From NCBI GenBank assembly GCA_947473445.1, contig CANJEU010000147.1, positions 1-5,902 of the forward strand: 5,902 bases of DNA, given 5' to 3'. Shown here piece by piece: positions 1-4,756 of the stretch. The notes beneath the pieces were generated by a model that was not told the DNA's origin, did not search any database, and worked only from the letters and a program-made list of their open reading frames with translations. The number at the start of each line of letters is the position of its first letter. Positions within the stretch are counted from its first letter, which is position 1. Source of the DNA: Fidelibacterota bacterium. Its GTDB lineage: Bacteria > Pseudomonadota > Alphaproteobacteria > Rhodospirillales > Rhodospirillaceae. The translations under genes were made by a program, and so were the position numbers.

Positions 1-221
1 CGATGTGTTCGGAAGCCTGCGCCACGGCCGCGCCTGTCTATATCTATGCGCCTGCGGGGATGGTCACGGCCAAGCACGCCCGTCTGCACCGGCACCTTTA
101 CGATGCAACTTTCGCAAGACCCTTCGACGGCACTTTCACGCCCCTTGCGCATCCGCCCTTGAATGCGGCGGATGAAATCGCGCACAAGATCGAAGACCTT
201 ATCCGCCGCCATTTCCCCTAA
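1..221 (+). CDS. ELM1/DUF1022-family protein, C-terminal fragment (5' end outside window)
   Basis: The reading frame is open from the window edge, and the first complete codon is an ATG at 3 that looks like an internal Met rather than a start. The roughly 72 residues visible match the C-terminal part of the mitochondrial-fission ELM1-like family: a SEACATAAPVYIYAP segment (the family's SEA-x-TGKPV-type motif), then a K-H-x-R-x-H stretch, an RPFDGTF segment, and a PLNAADEIAHKI tail that resembles the family's PLxDTxxVA end. In plants ELM1 acts in mitochondrial division; the role of the bacterial homologues is not established. The stop TAA (219-221) lies 10 nt before the start of the sugar isomerase gene, so the two are probably co-transcribed. 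The call rests on recognition of short motifs in a fragment; the family assignment is fairly likely, the function unknown. Confidence 0.7.
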   Translation, partial: MCSEACATAAPVYIYAPAGMVTAKHARLHRHLYDATFARPFDGTFTPLAHPPLNAADEIAHKIEDLIRRHFP

Positions 222-231
222 AGGTTCCTGC

Positions 232-1017
232 ATGCCGCGCTTTGCCGCAAACATCTCTCTGCTGTTCAACGAACGTCCCTTCCTGGAACGCATCAAGGCC
301 GCCGCCGATGCCGGCTTTCAGGCGGTCGAGTGTCAGTTTCCCTATCACGTCGACGCCATCGATCTCGCTGACGCGTGCGGAACAGCCGGCGTCAAGCTCG
401 CGCTGATGAACGCCCCGCCCGGCGATTGGAACGCGGGCGAACGCGGCCTTGCCGCTTTGCCGGGGCGCGAGCAGGACTTCCGCGATAGTATCGACGTCGC
501 GTTTGAGTACGCCGAACTCGCCGAGGCCGAGCGAATCCACGTCATGGCGGGCTGTGTCCCCGAGGACGCCGACCCCGATGAAATCTGTGAGCTTTACGAA
601 AAAAATATCGCCTACGCCGCCGACCACGCGAAGAACGAAGGGCTCGAGATCGTCATCGAGAACATCCTTCTGCCCGAGTACTTCCTGGTCCTGCCCGATC
701 AGGTCGCCGACGTCGTGCGCAGGCTCGACCGCAAGAACCTCAAGATGCAGTTCGACTGCTATCACGCCCAGCGGACGCAGGGAAACCTAGCCGACTTCAT
801 CGAGAACAACCTCGACATCATCGGCCATGTGCAAATTGCCGGCGTTCCGGGCCGTCACGAACCCGACAAGTTCAACGAAGTGAACTGGCGCTTCGTCTTC
901 GATTATCTCGACGCCCAGGGCTACGCCGGCTGGGTCGGCGCCGAATACAATCCCCGCGGCGACACCCTGCGCGGCTTAGCCTGGGGCAAGGACTGGGGCT
1001 TGGGAGCGAAGGAGTAA
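232..1017 (+). CDS. hyi: Hydroxypyruvate isomerase-family TIM-barrel sugar isomerase
   Basis: The 261-aa product belongs to the xylose-isomerase-like TIM-barrel superfamily and resembles E. coli Hyi over its whole length; Hyi interconverts hydroxypyruvate and tartronate semialdehyde in glyoxylate metabolism. Matching segments are FAANISLLFNERPFLERI (4-21), GDWNAGERGLAALPGRE (64-80), MQFDCYHAQR (172-181), GHVQIAGVPGRHEP (198-211) and GWVGAEYNP (233-241). Expected metal and catalytic residues are present: E143, D175, Q201 and E238. The ATG at 232 is chosen because it gives the normal family length and has AAAGG (220-224) 7 nt upstream; an in-frame ATG at 163 would add 23 unrelated residues and overlap the previous gene. 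Odd point: the loop after the first catalytic Glu, IEPIN...PG-F/Y-x-L in the family, is IENILLPEYFL here, about three residues shorter with Pro replaced by Asn. The substrate may therefore differ (for example an OtnI-like or other keto-acid isomerase). No glyoxylate-pathway partner genes are visible nearby. Confidence 0.85.
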   Translation: MPRFAANISLLFNERPFLERIKAAADAGFQAVECQFPYHVDAIDLADACGTAGVKLALMNAPPGDWNAGERGLAALPGREQDFRDSIDVAFEYAELAEAERIHVMAGCVPEDADPDEICELYEKNIAYAADHAKNEGLEIVIENILLPEYFLVLPDQVADVVRRLDRKNLKMQFDCYHAQRTQGNLADFIENNLDIIGHVQIAGVPGRHEPDKFNEVNWRFVFDYLDAQGYAGWVGAEYNPRGDTLRGLAWGKDWGLGAKE

Positions 1018-1023
1018 AGGCCG

Positions 1024-2259
1024 CTAAGCCGCGCGCGTCCGAAGCATGTTGTCGATCGCAAAGCCCTGGAACATGTCGACGCCAAGCTCGGCGCCCAGCG
1101 TCAGCGCTTGCAGATTGTCGATGCGGATCAGAACGGGCTGAATGCCGCAGCTCCGCATATATTTGAACGTCTTGCCGCGCTCGCGCAGCATATCCTCGGC
1201 GCCCGCGCGCCAGTGGACCTTGGCGTATTTCGCGCCGATATAGTCGAGGTCAACCAAGCCAAGCGTCTGTGGGAAGATCTTATCGACCCCGATGCTCGCG
1301 CCCATGGCCTTGATCATGCCGCGCGCGATTTCGAATTCATCGAAATGTTCGACGATGTCGGCCTGGCGGAACTCAAACACGATGCGCGACAATATCTCTT
1401 TGTCGGTCTGGTCCATGAAGTCGGCGAAGGCCGCCGTAAAGGTCGTCACCACGTTCACATTCAGCGAGAACGGCATCGGCGTCACCGATGTCATATGAGA
1501 GAACGAGCGCAGTACGATCTGGTCCAGCACGCGGGTGAACTCGTTGAACAGCGGCCCCGAGGCGCGCATCTCCACGTCGATGAACAGCGGCTTCCGTAAC
1601 GCGTCCATGCTCACGTAATATTCGTGCATCGTCGGCGTCGGCGCGCGGCCCGGCGCGGACTGCACGACCATCTGATCGCGCATGAACGCCTTTAGGAACT
1701 TATCGGCTCCGAACTTGCGGAACGCGTGAAGAATGTTTTCGAGGTCGTCGGGCGACAGCGGCCGCAGTTCGTGGCGCTTAGCATCCGGATCGGCGGCCTT
1801 CTGTGCGTCGGCGGTGTATTTGGCGATGCGCTCGGCGGCGGCGCGGAAGTTCTGTCTCAGATCAAAAATCATCGCGAAGCGCGCCTGATTGATATTGCCG
1901 AAATTCTCCGGGCAATATTTCTCTACCGCGCGCAGCATCGCGACTTTCACGTCGCGCAGAATCTCAAGGGTCTTTGCGCCTTCAGCCGGAGCCAGCAGGG
2001 CGTATTCGGTGGGCGCTACGTGATACGTCGTCGCGCCGTAACGAGCAGCGACGTAGCACAGTCCCGCAACCAGCATCGAGATCATCTCGGGCGACTGCTT
2101 GCCTTGCGGCACCGCGCCGTTCACATCGACGATGAACAACTGCGTGTTGACGGTGGGAAGGTGGCGCCACTCGGCCATATCCTCGACCAGCCCGCGCAAA
2201 TCTTTTGGGCGCTGAACGCCGGCACGCGGATGCGCTACTACGTTGGTCTGTTCGCTCAC
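1024..2259 (-). CDS. Degenerate GGDEF-EAL-like regulatory protein (probably non-catalytic)
   Basis: The 411-aa soluble protein has a C-terminal half with an EAL phosphodiesterase layout but without its catalytic signatures. SLNVNV (265-270) stands for the SVNxS strand and IVFEFRQADIVE (293-304) for the LExTE segment. IGVDK (323-327) replaces the LDDFG metal-binding motif, AKVHW (346-350) replaces the K-I/L-D motif, and VLIRIDN (376-382) replaces VxAEGVE. DMFQGFAIDNM (395-405) corresponds to the DxxQGYxxxxP end. Around 229-231 VEM sits where EAL is expected. The N-terminal half (about 38-140) resembles a GGDEF fold: LFIVDVNG (41-48) for the first strand, and APTEYALLAP (82-91) where GGDEFAxLLP would be. 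c-di-GMP synthesis or hydrolysis is thus unlikely; ligand sensing or protein scaffolding is inferred. The start is GTG (2257-2259): an in-frame TAA lies two codons upstream, which rules out a longer frame, and a GGGGG run sits about 9 nt upstream. It converges with the isomerase gene, leaving only 6 nt between stops and no visible terminator. Confidence 0.75.
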   Translation of the reverse strand: MSEQTNVVAHPRAGVQRPKDLRGLVEDMAEWRHLPTVNTQLFIVDVNGAVPQGKQSPEMISMLVAGLCYVAARYGATTYHVAPTEYALLAPAEGAKTLEILRDVKVAMLRAVEKYCPENFGNINQARFAMIFDLRQNFRAAAERIAKYTADAQKAADPDAKRHELRPLSPDDLENILHAFRKFGADKFLKAFMRDQMVVQSAPGRAPTPTMHEYYVSMDALRKPLFIDVEMRASGPLFNEFTRVLDQIVLRSFSHMTSVTPMPFSLNVNVVTTFTAAFADFMDQTDKEILSRIVFEFRQADIVEHFDEFEIARGMIKAMGASIGVDKIFPQTLGLVDLDYIGAKYAKVHWRAGAEDMLRERGKTFKYMRSCGIQPVLIRIDNLQALTLGAELGVDMFQGFAIDNMLRTRAA

Positions 2260-2526
2260 CTGTTAGCCCCCAGGTCACACGCCGCAAAGCCCTCCGCTCG
2301 CGGTCGGCGGGGCCGAAGCCCGCATCGCCAATGATCACTAAAACCTGTGCGCCAAGAATTCCATCGAGATTCTTTGATCTGTAATAATTCGCCGAAAATT
2401 CAGGCAAATCTCTACCCATCGGTGCGGTTTCGCGCCCGTCGCTCTATCCATGGTTCGGTTAACATGATCGAGCCGAATTCATTTTGAGCGCGGTCGCGAA
2501 CGTGAAGCTTTGGAGTCGTGGAAAGC
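2260..2526. other. Intergenic region, 267 bp, upstream of the GGDEF-EAL-like gene
   Basis: This stretch lies between two minus-strand genes. It is more AT-rich around 2340-2410 than its surroundings, as expected for a promoter region of the 1024-2259 gene, but no convincing -35/-10 pair is visible; TTGCCT and TATTAC on the minus strand are 15 nt apart, which is short. A 6-bp inverted repeat (AAGAAT at 2354-2359, ATTCTT at 2369-2374, 9-nt spacer) could be a regulator site. A GCTTT/AAAGC stem (2507-2526) just after the usp stop is too weak, and lacks a T-run, to call a terminator. Confidence 0.4.
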
Positions 2527-3003
2527 TTAACGCGCGGGCTGCCGCAGGCCCGGCACCACGGTCACCGGAATACCGATCTTGCCCGCGTACTTTCCTGTCA
2601 CCGCTTCCACGAGCGGTCCAGGTTTTGCGCCGGGCGCGGCGCTGAGGATGAGGATCGAAAGCTCGGGATGTTCTTTCACAAGCTTGAACAATTCCGTGCG
2701 ACGCGACCCCTGGCGCACATAGGTGTCGGGGGTACGTCCTGTCTCCTGCACGATGCGCAACGCATGCAGTCGGATAACGTCTTCGGCCTCGCGCCGTGTC
2801 TCCTGGTCGGCTAGTTCCGAGACGAATTTGAAATGGTGAAACTCGTGATCGACTTGATACACATACAGCAGCGCGACGCGCCCACCGGTCTTGCGCGCCC
2901 GTTCGCACGCATAATCGATCGCCGCCGGTAGTTCCGGGGATTCGTCCACCACCACCAGAAATAGCCGGTGGTCTTCAGGTGTGCGCGGTGCGACGGCGCT
3001 CAT
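2527..3003 (-). CDS. Universal stress protein (UspA) family protein
   Basis: The 158-aa protein has the UspA alpha/beta pattern: a first strand FLVVVDES (15-22) with conserved Asp20 at the nucleotide site, helix 26-39, strand GRVALLYVY (41-49), a helical region 62-88, strand TYVRQGS (94-100), helix 101-112, strand LSILILSAA (115-123) and final strand IPVTVVPG (145-152). UspA proteins act in the cytoplasm in stress resistance, some binding ATP. The usual ATP loop G-2x-G-9x-G(S/T) is not intact: the segment 125-142 reads GAKPGPLVEAVTGK with three residues between the first glycines, seven to the next, and Lys instead of Ser/Thr. ATP binding is therefore doubtful. The ATG at 3001-3003 is only 6 nt after the rhodanese stop, and AGGGA overlapping that stop serves as ribosome site, so the two genes form a co-translated pair with usp second. 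Family call is secure; specific role unknown. Confidence 0.85.
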   Translation of the reverse strand: MSAVAPRTPEDHRLFLVVVDESPELPAAIDYACERARKTGGRVALLYVYQVDHEFHHFKFVSELADQETRREAEDVIRLHALRIVQETGRTPDTYVRQGSRRTELFKLVKEHPELSILILSAAPGAKPGPLVEAVTGKYAGKIGIPVTVVPGLRQPAR

Positions 3004-3009
3004 GCGTCG

Positions 3010-3336
3010 TTATCCCTGTTCGGTCTCGAAACCCGCGCGCATCCATCCAAGGATGCCGCCCTCCATGCGGGCGATTTTGCCGGTGAAACCAGCCGCGAGC
3101 GCCTTCTCCGCCGCCATGCCGCAGCGGACCCCGCTCTTGCAGTGGAATACGAGTTCCTTGCCCGTCGCATCGGGAATCTGGCCCGCATCGAAGGTCGACA
3201 GCGGCACCAGTGTCGCACCGGGAATATGCGCCTGCTCCCATTCGTTGGGTTCGCGCACATCCACGATCACCACATTGTTTCCCGCTCGCCACGCGTTCAC
3301 TTCCGCGGGACTGACGAATGAAATCTGACCGGACAT
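3010..3336 (-). CDS. Single-domain rhodanese-like sulfurtransferase
   Basis: The 108-aa protein is one complete rhodanese domain. It shows the DVREPNEW motif (26-33), H-IPGA (37-41), the active-site loop HCKSGVRC (65-72) with catalytic Cys66, and the closing MEGGILGW motif (91-98). A single-domain rhodanese with a six-residue loop typically carries sulfane sulfur as a Cys persulfide, transferring it from donors such as thiosulfate to cyanide or protein thiols. A second Cys (72) closes the loop and could form a disulfide or take part in persulfide relay; that is inference. There is no signal peptide, so it is cytoplasmic. The start ATG has a strong GGAGG (3344-3348) 7 nt upstream. It is the first gene of a pair with the stress protein, and is divergent from a ModE-like regulator across 67 bp. 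A thiosulfate-transporter-like gene lies about 1.4 kb away in a separate unit, which suggests but does not prove a shared sulfur theme. Confidence 0.9.
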   Translation of the reverse strand: MSGQISFVSPAEVNAWRAGNNVVIVDVREPNEWEQAHIPGATLVPLSTFDAGQIPDATGKELVFHCKSGVRCGMAAEKALAAGFTGKIARMEGGILGWMRAGFETEQG

Positions 3337-3364
3337 GGGCGACCCTCCAAAAATGCAGGCCCCA

Positions 3365-3393
3365 AGAATAGTTTACCGCTGGCCCTATGTGTA
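3365..3393 (-). promoter_or_regulatory. Candidate promoter of the rhodanese-usp operon
   Basis: On the minus strand TACACA (3393-3388) and TATTCT (3370-3365) are separated by 17 nt, each matching four of six consensus bases. The -10 lies 28 nt before the rhodanese ATG, leaving room for the strong GGAGG. The -35 box overlaps the -10 of the divergent regulator. Read by eye only. Confidence 0.35.
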
Positions 3394-3399
3394 TAGTTT
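3368..3399. promoter_or_regulatory. Candidate operator: ATAGTTT direct repeat and CTAT-4-ATAG palindrome
   Basis: ATAGTTT occurs at 3368-3374 and again at 3393-3399, start to start 25 bp apart. A perfect small palindrome, CTATgtgtATAG (3385-3396), overlaps the second copy. These lie exactly over the predicted -10 of the ModE-like gene and both boxes of the rhodanese promoter, a position suited to repression of both genes by one protein. The divergent regulator is the obvious candidate binder, but this is inference from position; the sites are short. Confidence 0.3.
3392..3397 (+). promoter_or_regulatory. Candidate -10 box of the ModE-like gene (leaderless)
   Basis: TATAGT matches five of six bases of TATAAT and ends 6 nt before the ATG at 3404, so transcription would start at or next to the start codon. 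No good -35 is present at 16-18 nt; TTTACC (3372-3377) is 14 nt away. No Shine-Dalgarno sequence precedes the ATG, which fits a leaderless mRNA. Confidence 0.35.
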
Positions 3400-3403
3400 C
3401 AGC

Positions 3404-3769
3404 ATGGCATCAAAACCGAAGAAACACCGCCTCGGCCCTCAACTGCGCGTCTATCTGAGCCCGAACGATCACCTCGGGCCGGGCAAGGCCGATATCATGG
3501 AGCTCATCGCCAAGACCGGCTCGATCGTCGCCGCAGGCAAAGCCATGGACATGAGCTACCGCCGCGCGTGGCTGCTCGTGGACACCTTAAACAACATGTT
3601 CAAAACCCCGCTGGTCACAAAAACCAAAGGCGGGAAGGGCGGCGGGGGCGGCGCCGAACTCACGGCGCTCGGCAAAGACGTCCTCAAGCGTTACCGCAAC
3701 ATGGAAAAGAAAACCGCAAAGGCGATCGCGGGCGATCTCAAAGCGCTTTTGAAGGCGGGACGCACCTAA
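3404..3769 (+). CDS. ModE-type winged-helix transcriptional regulator, DNA-binding domain only
   Basis: The 121-aa protein matches the N-terminal DNA-binding domain of ModE, the molybdate-responsive regulator. The family signature GPGKADIMELIAKTGSI (25-41) begins the helix-turn-helix, followed by AAGKAMDMSYRRAWLLVD (43-60) as the recognition region, TLNNMF (61-66), and a Gly-rich wing GGKGGGGGAELTALG (76-90). A basic helical tail (91-118) ends it. E. coli ModE has two further Mop domains that bind molybdate; none is present, so ligand sensing, if any, must differ. Stand-alone forms of this kind are known and are often annotated as ModE-like or LysR-type HTH proteins. The start is placed at MASKPKK because the upstream in-frame Met at 3335 would overlap the rhodanese start on the other strand and adds residues unlike the family. 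No molybdate transport (modABC) or molybdoenzyme gene is in the window. Divergent placement suggests it regulates the rhodanese-usp pair (inference). Confidence 0.85.
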   Translation: MASKPKKHRLGPQLRVYLSPNDHLGPGKADIMELIAKTGSIVAAGKAMDMSYRRAWLLVDTLNNMFKTPLVTKTKGGKGGGGGAELTALGKDVLKRYRNMEKKTAKAIAGDLKALLKAGRT

Positions 3770-3789
3770 GGCGCGTCATACACCGCTGT

Positions 3790-3821
3790 GTCATCCTGGG
3801 GCTTGTTCCCAGGATCCAGGG
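3790..3821 (+). repeat. REP-like palindromic repeat, copy 1
   Basis: The unit runs from GTCATCC to CCAGGG and contains a perfect 8-bp stem, ATCCTGGG (3793-3800) and CCCAGGAT (3808-3815), with a 7-nt loop. It resembles the GTCATCC...GGATCCA palindromes scattered between genes in many alphaproteobacteria. It lies 20 nt after the ModE-like stop between convergent genes, where its hairpin could protect or end transcripts; there is no T-run, so a classical terminator is not claimed. Confidence 0.7.
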
Positions 3822-3880
3822 TCGCGGAGTGCGATGTTTGAAACAGATTCGGTACGCTTTTCATTGCGCCGTGCCTGCAG

Positions 3881-3911
3881 CCCTGGACCCTGGGCACACG
3901 CCCAGGGTGAC
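3881..3911 (-). repeat. REP-like palindromic repeat, copy 2 (inverted)
   Basis: Read on the minus strand this is a near copy of the 3790-3821 unit, with the same GTCA-CCTGGG-CCCAGG-TCCAGGG order and a few substitutions concentrated in the loop. Its own stem is 9 bp, ACCCTGGGC (3887-3895) with GCCCAGGGT (3900-3908) and a 4-nt loop; the substitution A to G in one arm is matched by T to C in the other, keeping the pairing. The two copies are inverted and 59 bp apart, so the pair can also fold into one long hairpin. It ends 9 nt before the nuclease stop codon. The 59 bp between the copies show nothing recognisable. Confidence 0.7.
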
Positions 3912-3920
3912 GGCTAGCAT

Positions 3921-4715
3921 TCAATCTAACACCTCATTCAACACGTCCGCGAGCCGTACACCGGCCTTATCGATCTGCTCCAACGCTACCGGCCTATTCT
4001 GCCGGATATACCGGTCTCCGAAAAAATCGCCGCCGCTATTTCCCAGATAGCCTGTGGGCGGTGAGACGGCGACCCACAACGTCTCATTCGCCCACGACAG
4101 CGGCGTCTTCTTATCTGCGCCATATAAGCGTCCGGTCCAGGCGGCAGCGTTGAAGATCGTTGCGGCCGAGCCTTTGCCGGGCCGCGCGAACGACGCGATC
4201 AAGCCACGGTCCCAGACATCGTGCAGGTTGGATGACGATCCAAAAAACATGCCCGAGATCTGCCGCGCGGGCAGTTGATCGGCGAAGGTGATATTCGCGG
4301 GCTGATGCAGATCCGCGATCAGATGGGCGAGGAACTTCAGCGCCTCGGCCTTCTCCGCCTTAGGCGCGTTGCTCTTCAGCGTCTCGGTGTGTTTCTCCAC
4401 TTGTGCCACCGCGCAGCTCTCTGGTCCCGCGCAGTCCCGCGCCATATCGAATTCGCGTGCGGCTTTCGGAAGCCTCATGCCATGCCAGGGTGCCGTGGCG
4501 GGACGCGCTTTAAGAATCGTATCGGCCCACACGCAGGCCTCGTAGAATTCCGTGTCTGCGGAACTGTCGAGCAGCGCCAGCACCTGTGCCTTGGCTGTGG
4601 CGTTCACCTGCTCCCACGCCACCATGCAAACGGCGCGATGTCCGTCCGGCGACCAAGCGCGGGCCGGCATGGTTCCCATCAAAAGAACAATGAGTGCGGC
4701 GGCGGCTCTCTCCAT
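3921..4715 (-). CDS. S1/P1-type zinc-dependent nuclease, exported
   Basis: The 264-aa precursor has a signal peptide: charged start, hydrophobic AAAALIVLLMG (4-14) and a cleavage site after ARA (18-20). Cleavage exposes Trp21, which in S1/P1 nucleases and related phospholipase C must be the mature N-terminus because it binds zinc. Using P1 nuclease numbering, the other zinc ligands are seen at matching spacing: H26 (His6), D65 (Asp45, in VWAD), H78 (His60, in PWHG), H131 and D135 (His116, Asp120 in HLIADLHQP), H165 and D169 (His149, Asp153 in NLHDVWD). The ligand equivalent to His126 is Asn141 (HQPAN instead of the usual HQPLH). C95 and C101 are placed for a disulfide. The C-terminus AGVRLADVLNEVL (251-263) is typical. 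The enzyme would cleave single-stranded nucleic acids, with 3'-nucleotidase activity, in the periplasm or outside, probably for nutrient recovery. It follows the YeeE/YedE gene by 41 nt but has its own apparent promoter. Confidence 0.88.
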   Translation of the reverse strand: MERAAAALIVLLMGTMPARAWSPDGHRAVCMVAWEQVNATAKAQVLALLDSSADTEFYEACVWADTILKARPATAPWHGMRLPKAAREFDMARDCAGPESCAVAQVEKHTETLKSNAPKAEKAEALKFLAHLIADLHQPANITFADQLPARQISGMFFGSSSNLHDVWDRGLIASFARPGKGSAATIFNAAAWTGRLYGADKKTPLSWANETLWVAVSPPTGYLGNSGGDFFGDRYIRQNRPVALEQIDKAGVRLADVLNEVLD

Positions 4716-4723
4716 AAGGAAAA

Positions 4724-4752
4724 ATTATAAGCGGTGAGGGGGATTCCGAAAA
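4724..4752 (-). promoter_or_regulatory. Candidate nuclease promoter with consensus TATAAT, likely leaderless
   Basis: On the minus strand a perfect TATAAT (4729-4724) ends 8 nt before the nuclease ATG. With a 17-nt spacer the -35 position reads TTTTCG (4752-4747), three of six matches. The bases between -10 and ATG are T- and C-rich with no Shine-Dalgarno sequence, so the transcript would begin at or within a base or two of the start codon. The promoter fills the gap after the YeeE/YedE stop. Confidence 0.5.
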
Positions 4753-4756
4753 GTCG

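Noticed and set aside
163..231. Longer isomerase start at ATG 163
   Set aside because: It would overlap the ELM1-family gene by about 60 nt and add residues with no family match; ATG 232 has a ribosome site and gives the standard length.
1010..1035. Possible terminator between the convergent isomerase and GGDEF-EAL-like genes
   Set aside because: Only short GC-rich self-complementarity around GGCCGCTAAGCCGC and no T-run; the stops are 6 nt apart and no terminator can be supported.
1108..1599. Plus-strand frame of 163 codons opposite the GGDEF-EAL-like gene
   Set aside because: It is a frame shadow; the minus-strand gene has recognisable domain motifs and this translation does not.
1982..2419. 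Minus-strand frame starting at ATG 2419 that enters the GGDEF-EAL-like gene out of frame, with a fairly protein-like first 55 residues (ILGAQVLVIIGDAGFG)
   Set aside because: No ribosome site, AT-rich promoter-like codons at its start, and from 2259 on it is a shadow of the real gene. A frameshifted extension of that gene is conceivable, but the GTG start with its own G-rich site explains the gene without it.
3790..3911. CRISPR-like array or insertion sequence at the repeats
   Set aside because: Only two copies, inverted rather than direct, with internal palindromes and no transposase or cas gene; a REP-type element fits better.
3568..4050. Plus-strand frame crossing the ModE-like 3' end and the repeat region
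   Set aside because: It runs through the palindromic repeats and the end of the nuclease gene on the opposite strand, with no ribosome site or recognisable domain.
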